From Allolobophora icterica (taxonomy: Eukaryota; Annelida; Clitellata; Crassiclitellata; Lumbricidae), in the NCBI GenBank assembly GCA_963556255.1, contig OY744616.1, positions 31,939,416-32,003,415 on the forward strand: DNA of 64,000 bases, written 5' to 3'. Shown here piece by piece: positions 1 to 11,401 of this stretch. How positions within the stretch are numbered: position 1 is the first letter of the stretch; each line of letters begins with the position of its first letter. The notes beneath the pieces were generated by a model, which made no database searches, was not told where the DNA came from, and saw only the letters and a program-made list of their open reading frames with translations. A program made the translations under genes and the position numbers.

Positions 1-1272
1 TTTAACAAAGTCCATTCCGCTGGTGTTAATGGGGCCTAGAGTCTCGAAAGCCACAGGTACGAACAAGTGGTCTGCGAGTAGTTGGTTGTACTTGATGGTT
101 TTTCTTGCAGCCGCCAGTTCCGCCGCTGCTCCGCCCTCTGCTGCAGTCGCGTGAAGGTAGGATGGGGCCAGTGTGTCGGATACAGTGGCATCCCATACAA
201 GGCTGCGTCCCCGACGCCACGGAATCAGCGTCAATCCGTCGGGGCGCTTTCCATCTGATCTAGAGAGTCCGGATGGTTCTTTGATGTTACGCACACCTGC
301 GCGTGTGAGGCTGCGGCTTATTAGATCGTTCAGGGCCGCATGTCTTGCCATTCTGCCGGGACCGAGGACACATGAGAGCCCGTGCGATCCATCCGCTGTC
401 ACCATCGCTCCACAGGGGCACACGTGTGGCTCGCATATTTGCGCTCCCAAGCGAATACCCGTCACTATTCGCACCGTCTCGTCATCCATTCTCAATCCAC
501 ATGACGACAATGGCAGCGCGAACAGCCAGTCACCGGCATGAGGCGCCGCCAACGCTTTTCTTCTCGCTTGGTGCTGCGTGTCACCAGAAGCTGCATCTAA
601 CCTTTCTATCGCATTCTTCACGAGAGGCATGTCCCAGTATGATTGTTTATGTGCTGCATGGTTATCTGTATGTATGATTTGGCTCTCCTCATTCCATTGT
701 TGCAGCATTGATTCCACTCTTGTGTCAGTGATGGATTGATCATATCCCAGCATAGAGGACTGAAGGGCGTGGGTGCTCGCAGCGGATGCCAGAAAGGCAG
801 GAAGCGCAAGCGAGGCCACCCGACGTATGCCCAGTCCTCCGGTCTTAACTGGTAGAGACGCTTGGAGCCATTGGTTGTCGGTCATATTGAGGTTGAGGAT
901 TGAGCTTAGGCCTTCTCTCTGTAGGTCGTCGTACCTTTCAAGTAGCACATGGCTGCTACAGGGGCAGCTTCTTAATGTGTGCAACAGCTTCTGATAGCAC
1001 ATTGAGCTTCTTAAAAGTACTATTGCATCGTGTTTTGCGATATTTTCAAGTCTAGAGATTGCTAGCTCCAGCTCCGAGCATCTGGACTCTAGGCTTGTTG
1101 TTAGCGCGTCCTCAGTCGACAACGGCGCTCCCAGCAAGCAAGCCGCTCTCGGTGACACGGTTAGGAATTTTTGCAGAATCAGATGTTCGGTTGGCTCGTT
1201 AGCGTGTGTGATGCGTTCGCATTTTGTGTAATTGAGTTGTAATCCCATTCTTCGGCTCTCTTGTTCCAGCAT
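1..1272 (-). mobile_element. Non-LTR retrotransposon (RLE type) ORF, 3' part, open at window edge
   Basis: The minus strand reads without a stop from about 1272 to the window edge (about 423 codons), so the element continues outside the window. Reading downstream, I see the end of a reverse transcriptase (GLQLNYTKCE, then GGLGIRRVASLALPAFLAS), then a Cys/His cluster (CEPHVCPCG ... HGLSC), then RPDGLTLIPW ... WDATVSDT. A CCHC-like cluster followed by an RPD...D motif is the C-terminal layout of R2-like LINEs that carry a restriction-like endonuclease. Assignment to that group is inference from motifs. The absence of stops suggests a young copy. The 5' side is interrupted at about 1272 by an AAT/ATT-rich foldback repeat. 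Confidence 0.75.
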
Positions 1273-1305
1273 TATTATTATTATTATCATTATTTTTATT
1301 ATTTT

Positions 1306-1815
<510 letters not shown>

Positions 1816-1944
1816 AAAAAAGCAATAAAATAAAATAGTAGTGTTGCGGCAATACTGAGTAACTCGCCGCCGCGTACCACCTGGTCACAAGTCGGCAGAC
1901 CACACGTTGAGAACAACTGCCTTAATGCCTATAACAACGAGAAT

Positions 1945-2200
1945 TATGAAGGTATATGAAGTGTCAGCAACTTCATTTCTTAGTCTCGGCATATATGAGA
2001 ACTGATGTTTATTCCTACCTCTCGTCGCCTGGGTTTTACACCGACTATATAAGACTATTTTTATTCATTTTAGAAACCGAGTTCACTCTGAGTGCAAGTG
2101 GATTTGAAACATAGAAACATATTGCTATCATAGTGGAGATTTTAACCCCCGACCTTAAGACGCAGTCCTGCATGCCAACCATTACACTATCGACATTAGA
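1945..2200 (-). repeat. SINE-A, decayed copy
   Basis: This contains the reverse complement of the SINE-A body (AAGTGTCAGCAACTTCATTT, CGGCATATATGAG) and, at 2130-2190, a decayed tRNA-like head ending in CCAACCATTACACTATCGA. It is the most diverged of the five copies seen here. Confidence 0.5.
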
Positions 2201-2364
2201 TTCTGGCGTTGTTATCAATTATAAATAGCAGTTCAAGAGGCTAGCGACATCTGACGCAGCCGCCACCATCATCACCACCCCCACCACCAACCTAGGTAAT
2301 GAAGGTCACGGAACAGACGCAAAGAGGAAATTAATGAACTCGCCAACTAAGTGCATTGCGTGTA

Positions 2365-2712
<348 letters not shown>

Positions 2713-2759
2713 AGGCATCAAACGCATTAGACACTGGCACGATAGAAGTTACTAATTAA

Positions 2760-3150
2760 ATATAATAGGCAATTTTATATATTCATACGCAAATGAGTAC
2801 TTGTATAATTGTATATGCTCATAATATATAAATATATATGCTCAACATGTATGGTTCATATATTTTATATATATATGCATAATTTATATATATTATATAT
2901 AATATATATATATTATAAAGGATGTCAATTTATGTAAGTGCATTCATATCATCCCTAGGCCCATAGCGTATACACAACATATAGTCGCAGTGTGTTATAT
3001 GAAATTCCTTCTGCTAAACAGTATTTGCAATATCGACTGTATACACTCACGGCGGCAGAAGAGACCTTCAACAAAAGACGTCGCTTCATACAAGAACCCC
3101 GGAAGTCGGACAAAACAACAGGATATATGTAGCAGTTTAGTGACCTAAAA
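2760..3150. other. AT-rich spacer, no gene seen
   Basis: AT-rich with TATATA runs around 2860-2920. I see no coding potential and no recognisable repeat family. Confidence 0.6.
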
Positions 3151-3267
3151 GCGTTGCTCTTTCACAAGTCATATCTTGAGCCCTCATCTTCCCCTTATAC
3201 CTCCCTCACCGCTTCAATTCTAAACACCATCCATTGTAGCAGCGAGTGTATTTGGGAAGGGATAGTG

Positions 3268-3605
3268 TTAGCAGGGTGGCGCATTGCCCGAGGAAGCTCG
3301 TTCTATACCAACCACAGAGGAGGAACGGCGCTGCATGATAGCGGATCGGACAAACGGGGCCAACAAGTCACTATGGGCAAGGGAGCGCAAAACGCGGCGA
3401 CCAATGCAGGAGGACACACAGCAGCAGAGCTCACGTAGGTAAGAGGGCGTCAAGCCCGAGAAGCACCTCCTCACCAGGGAAGGGAAGCCAGTGTAGTACA
3501 TCCCGCATGTATTAGAATATCCGATTAGTTCTGGCAAAACCGTAAATTAGTCGAGCCGCCACCCGGTGGACCCGCACCATTCGCTCAACCAGGACCCGTG
3601 GGAGA
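3268..3605 (-). mobile_element. CR1/L2-like LINE 3' fragment, antisense
   Basis: The minus-strand translation contains VRRCFSGLTPSYLRELCC and RRVLRSLAHSDLLAPF. This is the C-terminal stretch found in the LINE copies at 5590-6185 and 48,800-49,495. The copy is 5'-truncated and decayed. Confidence 0.7.
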
Positions 3606-3704
3606 CCAAAAGATGTATGTATGGATGTGTGTATGCTCTATTATTTATGTATATAAATGTGCATATGTATGTTTTATTATGTATATATATATACATATGT
3701 GCAT

Positions 3705-4415
3705 ATGCATGGAACAAAATACAAGCAAAACAGAAGTCATGGTCTGCTCGAGGACAGCAGAGGACCTGGTGGTTATAGATGGCGGGGGATATGTGCTGAA
3801 ACAGGTGGAGACCTTTAAATACCTGGGGTCGATAATGAATGCTAAAGGAGGATGCGAAGAAGATGTCAAAAATAGAATAAAAGTAGCCTGGCAGAAGTGG
3901 AGAGATATGTCTGATGTGCTGTGTGACCGCAAGATCTCAGTTCGCCTCAAGGGAAAGATATACAGGACAATGATAAGACCGGTATTGATTTATGGAGCAG
4001 AAGCATGGACGCTGAGGAGAAAGGAGGAGGAACTTCCGGAGAGAACTGAGATGAGGATGCTACGATGGATACTTGGGGTGTCACTGAAATACAGGAAGAA
4101 AAATGAGAATATCCGGAAAACACTCGGAGTGGCCTGTATATCCGACAAAGTGCGCGAAACCAGACTGAGGTGGTATGGACATGTGGAGGAGGATAGTAAC
4201 ATCAAAAGAATCATGAAAGCGGAGGTGCATGGACACCGCAGCCGAGGACGCCAGAGGAAGAGATGGATGGACATGGTTCAGCAGGACCTCAGGCTTCTAG
4301 GCCTGACAAAAGAAGAAACCGGAGATCGAGCGAGATGGAGACAGAGGATCCGAGTGGCTGACCCCTCCCCAGCGAGGGACTAATCCGAGCCTGAAGACAA
4401 AGAAGAAGAAGAAGA
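3705..4415 (+). mobile_element. 5'-truncated LINE (RTE-like) with intact ORF end and (GAA)n tail
   Basis: The plus strand encodes the end of a reverse transcriptase ORF, from NTSKTEVMV through FKYLGSIMNAKGGCEEDVK, RPVLIYGAEAW and LRWYGHVEE to GRQRKRWMDMV, ending in TAA at 4381-4383. The 3' end is GACAAAGAAGAAGAAGAAGAA, typical of RTE-type tails. The flanks ACATATGTGCAT (3693-3704) and ACATGTGTGCAT (4416-4427) match 11 of 12 and look like a target-site duplication, so only the 3' 0.7 kb inserted. No stops interrupt it, so the insertion is fairly recent. Confidence 0.85.
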
Positions 4416-4429
4416 ACATGTGTGCATCC

Positions 4430-4960
4430 ATGTGCGTATATGTACGTGCGCATGTGCACGGGCATCTAAGGCATCCGAAAAGGCGCTATGCAAGTAATAA
4501 AGTGGAGGATATAAAGGTCAGATATTAGTAAACGTAAATATAATTTTATTATTATTCTGCCAACCTATTGTTTAATTCCGCAGCGTCGTCGTTTCAATAT
4601 TTGACGATCGTCGTAGAAGTGGAATGCAGCCGGAGACGCGACAGGTGGTTGGAATGGTCTCCATTCAAATGTATTCCGTTATCGGATGCCATAATTTCTA
4701 AACAAATCTCATGCAATTGGTATCTAAAGACTTCTCTGGCGTCGAGATCGTGTCATAAAAGACTCCAGTGTCATAGTGACTTTGAAGAGAGTACGTCCTC
4801 CATTCAATAACAATTCGTTATATATTCATTTATCATTACTTATTCATTCATTTATATATTAAGTAGTGTCTATTAAAGACGTGTATATACTTAGAAATAC
4901 TACCACATCCCAGTTCGGCGCTTTAGCGTGAGCGGATGAGAACAGCATCTCAGCGCTGAT
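4430..4960. other. No gene seen
   Basis: Unique-looking AT-rich DNA. I recognise neither exons nor repeats. Confidence 0.5.
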
Positions 4961-4963
4961 AAA

Positions 4964-5222
4964 AGTCAGAAAGAAAAACCTTTCCACCTTTAAAGAGTAG
5001 GCCTACTCATCACAAGGACGTGGAATTGACAATTGGCAAGTGGTTTTGACTGGTGCACGATATCTTGGTGGCAGGCAGTAGGAACAGAGAGGGTGCAGTT
5101 GAGAAGACAAATCGACATGTCTCTGATATACAGTTGACAACGACATGCAGAAACGGAGGCTGATTTTCATATGCCCCATGCATGCATGTACATTTATGCT
5201 GAATGTTTTCGGATTTTTATCG
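4964..5222. repeat. Dispersed repeat, copy 1 (second copy at 9584-9835)
   Basis: Shares long blocks with 9584-9835: CTTTCCACCTTTAAA, GACGTGGAATTG, ATCTTGGTGGCAGG, GGAGGCTGATTTTC and GAATGTTTTCGGAT, in the same order and orientation. I see no terminal repeats, tail or ORF, so the class is unknown. Confidence 0.75.
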
Positions 5223-5397
5223 AATGGAGGAGTGGCATTTCGATTGGACTTCGTCAATGGACAATAACTTTGCTATTTCATTTGAAGCGAGCATCAATTG
5301 AAGCCTTGTTCGTTCTGGTAACGGCGCTGCAGTATTGGATTACATTCGAATAAATCAGAGTCCATAGTCAAGGCAGGACGTGAATCTATATATACAT

Positions 5398-5590
5398 TCA
5401 TTCATTCATTCATTCAAGTATTTATATAGCACCTCTTCGAGGGGGGCTACTTAGAGGTGCTCCCGACTCCAGCACGGCCAAATAGGACAGTTTTCAATCT
5501 AGCGTAGATCAGCGACGCTCTCGACCCGCATCACCGGCAAAAAGAAAGGTTTTCAAGCATCTACGGAACTGAGGATGAGAGAAGTAGTAG
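5398..5590 (-). mobile_element. CR1/L2-like LINE 3' end, antisense
   Basis: Starts with (ATTC)n, then TATTTATATAGCACCTC. This is the reverse complement of the 3' end (AGCGCTATATAA then GAAT repeats) seen in the sense copies. About 190 bp remain. Confidence 0.75.
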
Positions 5591-6185
5591 CTTCTATGGT
5601 GCCAGTGACTAATACTTATCCACTCCTTTGTCACATTTAGACTTGACTATTGTTCTTCACTTTATACTGGCCTCCCTGCTAGCCATCTGAGGTGCTGGGA
5701 TTGGGTCCTACGCTCGCTGTCCGCCTCAACGGCCGCATACCCCAATTTGGTCATGTTTCTAGCTACATGCATGATTTTCTCCACTGGCTCCCTCTTGAGC
5801 AGCGTATCACGTATAAGTAGGCTGCCCTGGGTCTGGCGGTGCTTGCTGGACCTTGCTCCGCTCTATCTCCGCGAGCTCTGCCGCCCTGTTCTCAGCACGC
5901 GGGGCTCTCGATCCCTTCGCGCGTCTGAGCAGGGCTTGCTCTCTATTTCTTTTGCCGTACCTCTGCCAGGCAGCATCGCACTTTCTCTGTGTTGAGCCAT
6001 CTAGCCTGGAATAGCCTTCCCTTAGCGCTCCGCTTGCGCCCCAAAACCATTTCTCCCACGTTCTTTTCTCACATTAAGACAGCTCTTTTCAGCCGTGCTG
6101 GAGTCGGGAACACCACTGAGTAGTTCTTCTTTAAGAGGCGCTATATATATGTCCGATATGAATGAATGAATGAATGGATTAATGG
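5590..6185 (+). mobile_element. CR1/L2-like LINE 3' fragment, sense, decayed
   Basis: The translation in broken frames parallels the copy at 48,800-49,495 (a SRISRLPWVWRCLLDLAPLY-type stretch, then LRELCRPV). It ends AGGCGCTATATATATG followed by (GAAT)n at 6150-6175. It lies back-to-back with the antisense 3' end at 5398-5590. Confidence 0.75.
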
Positions 6186-6379
6186 ATGAATGAATACACA
6201 AGGCATTCCAAAAAGTCAGCCCCACGAAGACCGACAGTTACAACCTATGATGAGTAATTATCTACAGACAAAACATTACCTTACCTTACAACGCTATCTA
6301 TGTCTGTAGTTATCAGCACACTTAATATCATAGCGCCTTTAAAGTACGTTAAAAAATGCATATATAGTCCGTGCATATA

Positions 6380-6665
6380 AACTTACCGAGGGAGCGGCTG
6401 CGTACGTCTCTCGAATGATGAAGTCATCGATCGTCAGTCAATCTTTTATCGTCCTGGGTAAGACCGGCGAGCCCTTTGCCCGTCGAAGAGATGGATGCCG
6501 CAGGATGTGGTGCGCGCGCCATCGGCTACGGAGGCTGGGAGCGCTCATCGTCTCCTTGACGCATCTTCAGCCGGCAGTAGTCGCTCGCGATTTACGAAGC
6601 GCCCGCATCGACAGCGCAATCGCCGCGTCTCCGTATAATATGGTCGACTATCCTATATAAGGGGA
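6380..6665. promoter_or_regulatory. GC/CpG-rich island with TATA-like box, possible promoter
   Basis: Much more GC- and CpG-rich than its surroundings. It carries a TATATAAG box at 6653-6660 on the plus strand. On the minus strand there is a splice-donor-like CTCGGTAAGT near 6383-6392. No reading frame on either strand is long enough to call a coding exon, so only a promoter or non-coding first exon is suggested. Confidence 0.3.
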
Positions 6666-6929
6666 AAGTAAATCTTGAAACGGTCAATAAAATTCATAAC
6701 TTTGGGCGGGGATGCATATGAAATTGGTCGCGAAATGGTCGCCAATCGTCGCTATGTATGCCGATGGAGAGATTTAGGATTGCTTATTTACATCTAATGC
6801 CTGCAGTTTTACTGGCGTAGATCTCACTCTTTATGGAGCGATCGAATACCAGCTGACAGCTAATAACATGAGTATATCTATGACTATAGATAAAATTTAT
6901 ATTAAACGAAATCGGCAGTTGTTAAATCC

Positions 6930-7290
6930 AGGCAGGTCCCACCGTGTCTGAGATCCGGCGCCATGATTTGAGATCAGCCATGCACCTATTACGATGAGAT
7001 CGACCACTTAATGAGATTCGCCACCTATTATGATGAGATACGCACCTATTACGATGACATCCGACACCTATTACCATGAAATCCGCCATTTTAAACGATT
7101 TCATCCGCCACCTATTACTATGAGATCCGCCAATTATTATCAAGAGATCCGCCACCTATAGTTTTTTATTACGATGAGATCCGCAACCTATTATGAGTTA
7201 TATCCGCCATCTATTACGATGAAATCGGCTACCTATTACGATGACGTCCGCCGATTATTATTTATTACCATGAGATCCTCCACACGTTTC
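6930..7290. repeat. Degenerate minisatellite, unit about 22-26 bp
   Basis: About a dozen imperfect copies of a unit close to ATCCGCCACCTATTACGATG, with variable spacing and substitutions. Confidence 0.9.
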
Positions 7291-7547
7291 ATGGTTTATC
7301 CGAATAGCGATTAGGCCTAACGGTCAGGGTCCGATTTGCCAAAAAAGAAGCAGATGGGTCGGAAATATATCTAAATTTACTAATCCGCAATAATTTTTTA
7401 TTAGCCATTTGTTCCTCGCGTCGCAAACGACTCGCAGTGGATACGATTTATTGGAGTACCGTATGCAAAATTGATGCACTGATTCACACACAGAGAATAA
7501 TTACAATAACTAATACTTCGTTCGTTATTTTTTAAATGAAGTTAATC

Positions 7548-7617
7548 TTAATCCTTTAATGACGAGAGGGATTAATCTTCCATGCATTTTAGTACACGCT
7601 GGTCATTAAAGGGTTAA
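7548..7617. mobile_element. TTAA-flanked MITE (about 70 bp), copy 1
   Basis: Starts TTAATCCTTTAATGACGAG and ends GTCATTAAAGGGTTAA, giving near-perfect inverted ends with TTAA at both borders. TTAA targets and CCCT-like ends fit piggyBac-type MITEs. Other copies are at 33,701, 34,193, 34,921, 53,225 and 56,530. Confidence 0.75.
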
Positions 7618-8327
7618 TCAACTTCCACAATTAATACGTCGAGATTCTGCAATCAACTACAATGCAAACGATGCTTTGGAGCACTCTCCCACAGGACCTG
7701 ATTCAAGCTCCTGTCCTTGGTTTATTTAGTAGGCCTACAAATGAAACGTTACCTACTGTCCTCGCGGATTTAATTGTTTGTATGGTTTGTTACTGGGTTT
7801 TTTACCTTGCACTGCACTGTTTAAATTCTTCGCATATGATCTAAAATGTTGTTTAAATTATCTTTAAGTTGTATGTTGAACTGGCCTTTATGTGAGAGGG
7901 TAATTCAGGCTGTAGCGGGACTTTTGACCCTTTTGGATTACCCTTTCGACGCCAGCACTTGTAATGCTATAGGCGAAACTGTCATAATTTGATTTGTCTG
8001 TTGAATGGTGCTTCAATAAGCAATTCAATCGATCAATCAACATGATATCGAACAAAATTTAAAAATTAAAAATTTAAAGGAATTTTTAGTCGTAGTTTAA
8101 GCTGAACGACTAATAGGAACAACAAATTGTACACATAAGCGTCAGATGTGACTGAATTGGACTGACAGATGAAATACAAGTTGACTGCTAAGGCGCTTCA
8201 TTTTCCATTAAAAAAACATTAAAATAATGATAAAATTAAAAGGCAACGATGTCGGCGAGACTAAATCGCGCAAATACCCGAAAACGCTCAATCCAACGAA
8301 ATTAGAATAGCTGTCATTGCAACCAAG

Positions 8328-8718
8328 CATAGGCGCCGACTTTTGCTTTTGTTTCTGGGTGCCAGTGGGTGCATGGGTCCTCCCTGCCTTTCCCTACCGC
8401 TCCCCATAGGTAGGCTAGGTGAGTTTTAGCGGAATTTCGGAGAAAGAAAACTGTTTTCTTGTCAAGGGTTCCAGACTTTTTCCAGTGTTATTATTTAATT
8501 ATTATTTTAAATCATAAATAAATAATTCATTTATGTACAGCTGTGTCGGTGAGACCATGCAATGTTGGGTATTTGTGTTGTATAGGCCCTAGTGGTACTT
8601 CTCAAGCTGTGAGATTACTGCTTAGGTGTAAAAATCTGAATTTAAGGTCCGAATTTTTCTGGGTGCCAGGCACCCACTGAACTTTGCTCCCAAGGCTCCC
8701 AAGATGTCGGTGCCTATG
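8328..8718. mobile_element. hAT MITE (family CATAGGCGCCGAC), uninterrupted copy
   Basis: Inverted ends CATAGGCGCCGACTT and GTCGGTGCCTATG. Flanked by perfect 8-bp duplications CAACCAAG (8320-8327 and 8719-8726), the hAT signature. It is 391 bp with no ORF. It matches the copy at 24,039-24,667, which carries an extra insertion. Confidence 0.9.
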
Positions 8719-9029
8719 CAACCAAGTGACGAAAGCAGACGAAAGTACGGTGACTGAGAAGGAACAACTTGTTGTATTGTCTCAAAGGATAGCCCTCCCC
8801 CTTAAAAAGTATGTCACAGTGTCAACCTACACCAGGGTACCGACTGGATAATAGATATTAGATAATTACCCAAAAGATGACAAGGCTGTATTGTTTGCGA
8901 TTGATCATAATAGAGTCCTTTGGTGTAGGACTGTTGGAAATGAATTTGAGGGGTCAAATCGACCCCACCTCGGGGTCGACAAAAGGCTAGAAGCAGGGGT
9001 TCAAACAAGAAGCTGGGGGTTCGACCCCC

Positions 9030-9580
9030 GGCAAATCGGACACTGTTTTTGATTATAGATTAAGATTTGCAAAACTTCGGAGATCCGCCATCTCTGGATG
9101 AGTAACCTAACCAGCCTTTGGAGACAGGTGCTACATATTTATTAACATTTAGGGCCTACAGACAAAATGTTATCCTGTTTTGAGTGTATCGTCTCTCTGC
9201 TATTTCGGGAAGGGAGCCGCGCTATATGAATGTTCGAAAAGGTTTTCTACAGCCATCTAGACGAACAGTGCACAAAGTTTCGCTCGATGTTCTTCCCTTT
9301 TCGTAGAGTGATTTCTAATTCTATCAGGTTTTTAGACCTCCAGACCAATTAACTTTAGTTGTTAATAACTTGTTATTATATTATAGACCTAATTAATACC
9401 GTTATTTCCTTTTTCAAACGATTGAAGACTTATTATATTCCAGCTAGGCTACTTGCGATTTTGAAGTGCTAGGCCTATAGCAAATTAACGTGATACTAGT
9501 TTTGTTAATAATAATAATAATAGGGCCTATACTCTTTGTAATTTCTGTATTGATAAAAATTGAGCATTTCTATCCAAGTT
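9030..9580. other. No gene seen
   Basis: AT-rich DNA with no coding exon or known repeat recognised. Confidence 0.5.
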
Positions 9581-9583
9581 GCA

Positions 9584-9835
9584 GTCGGAAGAAAAATCTT
9601 TCCACCTTTAAAAATAAACTCACAAAGACGTGGAATTGGCAGTTAGCAAATGGGTATGACTAGTGCACAACATCTTGGTGGCAGGTAGTTGGAATAGAGG
9701 GAAATTGAGAAGAGAAATCAAGATGTCTTTGTTACAGGTGACAACGACAGTAATGGAGGCTGATTTTCGTATGCCTCATGCACGATGCATTTACACTGAA
9801 TGTTTTCGGATCTAGTCTTTGATAGTATTTTTGTC
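9584..9835. repeat. Dispersed repeat, copy 2
   Basis: Second copy of the unclassified repeat described at 4964-5222, in the same orientation, roughly 80% alike by eye. Confidence 0.75.
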
Positions 9836-9944
9836 GAATAAATACGATATAATTAGATTAAGGCGTGATTCCGTTTTAAAAGATTTCCACTACAAAGAAT
9901 CGATTTTGAAGTTATCTAAGCCCCGTCCTTCTATTGACTGATTA

Positions 9945-10345
9945 TAGGTGAGCCAGTGGTCTGCCATAATGGGGCCTTTTTATGCAATTAAGAGGACCGC
10001 CCACAGTCTACATGGGACCCATATTAAGACCACAGAGTTAAACAAAGAAGCTGCCAAAATGGGCCAAGATTCGGTCAATGTGGGCTTATTATGTGTCTGT
10101 CCAAGCGGTTTATAAAATAAGCCTATACAGGCCCTAGAGGGCTTCCCCATAGGACCCACTTGGAGCGCAGCCCAAACTGGGCCCATAATAGTCTATACCA
10201 GTATGGTCAAGCACGAGGGCTGCCCGTTTAGAACCAACATGGTACCCTGCCAAATATGTCATGGAGCCCATCTGGAGTATGCCATATGGGCCCAATAAGT
10301 TGCCATTATGGGGACCAAACTGAGTCCCAATTAAGAATGCTGGCT
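9945..10345. repeat. Degenerate tandem array rich in GGGCCCA / GGGACCA
   Basis: Short blocks such as ATAATGGGGCC, CATGGGACCCAT, CTGGGCCCATAAT, ATATGGGCCCAAT and ATTATGGGGACCAA recur every 20-40 bp. This looks like a decayed satellite built on a palindromic GGGCCC core. Confidence 0.65.
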
Positions 10346-10544
10346 GGGTGAGCAGTAGTGCCTGACAACTTATGTCCACATCAGCATTCTATTTGCACTT
10401 ATTTAAGTACGCCATTCAGAATCAAAGCCTATTTATTCATCGTATGGGTCGAGTATCTAAATCCTATTTCTAGTCATTTAGTCGCCGCCTAGCGGCCGTG
10501 GCGTGGAATTATCCGCGACTGCTTAGAGGAGTTGCTTCCCAATT

Positions 10545-10573
10545 GTAGCCATGGCAATCGTTGTCATGGTTAT
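10545..10573 (+). promoter_or_regulatory. Two adjacent RFX X-box-like motifs
   Basis: GTAGCCATGGCAAT (10545-10558) matches the consensus GTTGCCATGGCAAC at 12 of 14 positions. GTTGTCATGGTTAT (10560-10573) matches at 10 of 14. The surroundings are CpG-rich. An ATG at 10,646 runs into a donor-like GTGAGTAA at 10,662. The regulated gene, if any, is not identified. Confidence 0.35.
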
Positions 10574-10739
10574 CGCGAATTTCAGTTAATCGAATCAGGA
10601 AGCCCAGTAGATTCGTCTCGGACCGAATCGATATTGAATCGTGAAATGGAACGACCGATACGTGAGTAAACTCCATGGCATGCATAAAAAATAAATAGTA
10701 GACTACATAGGCTCTATAGGCCTATACATTTAGGCCTTT

Positions 10740-11390
10740 GTATGCATCCAAATGGCTATATATGTTCACATGTTTCACATGTTGCGTCTATGACAACATT
10801 GTATCTGAATGGATGCAGATGCTACTTAAGATGGCTTGAAAATGTTTCCTAAGCTAATGAGGAAGAATAGTATTTTTAATGTAACACTGTTCCTGAAGCA
10901 CAAGAGAGCGCGATATGCCAGCATCGTCGTATGGGAGCGCGGAACCATCAAGGCCCCACACGCGGCAGAACGCAACGACTGGTCTAGGAGAAAGCAACGT
11001 AGAGCTCTCTGATGCATTGTCGAACCGCACAAATATAGTCATGCACATGCATTTATAGCTATCTATATAATCTAAATAAATATATATTTTTCTTTGATAT
11101 CATAATAAGTCTTGCGTCGAAAATGCTCGAGAAACTGCTTTTTAGAACCGTCAAATAATAATGCTTCAGCGCTTTGAATTTTTCCTCGCGCGGGATGCCC
11201 AGGCAGTGCATACGTTCATAAATTGATGCACATGCTTAGTGTTTTTTGTTGGATTTTGACTAATACTTATAAATCGTGAGCGTTTTCGACGGAATCATAA
11301 ACGAGAAAAGGAAAAGGGTGGTAAACTGATATTTGTAAACACCTTTTTGTCATTAGCCCTAAATTTAGTGGTGTGAAATACAACGAATGC
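10740..11390. other. No gene seen
   Basis: AT-rich, with no convincing exon, RNA gene or repeat family. Confidence 0.5.
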
Positions 11391-11401
11391 CTATGTTCAA
11401 C

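Noticed and set aside
5398..6185. A single twin-primed LINE insertion
   Set aside because: Both halves carry a 3' end and its own GAAT-type tail, so two insertions fit better.
8930..9030. GGGGTCGAC / GGGGGTTCGACCCCC palindromes as an extra hAT element
   Set aside because: I could not find matching outer ends or a target duplication.
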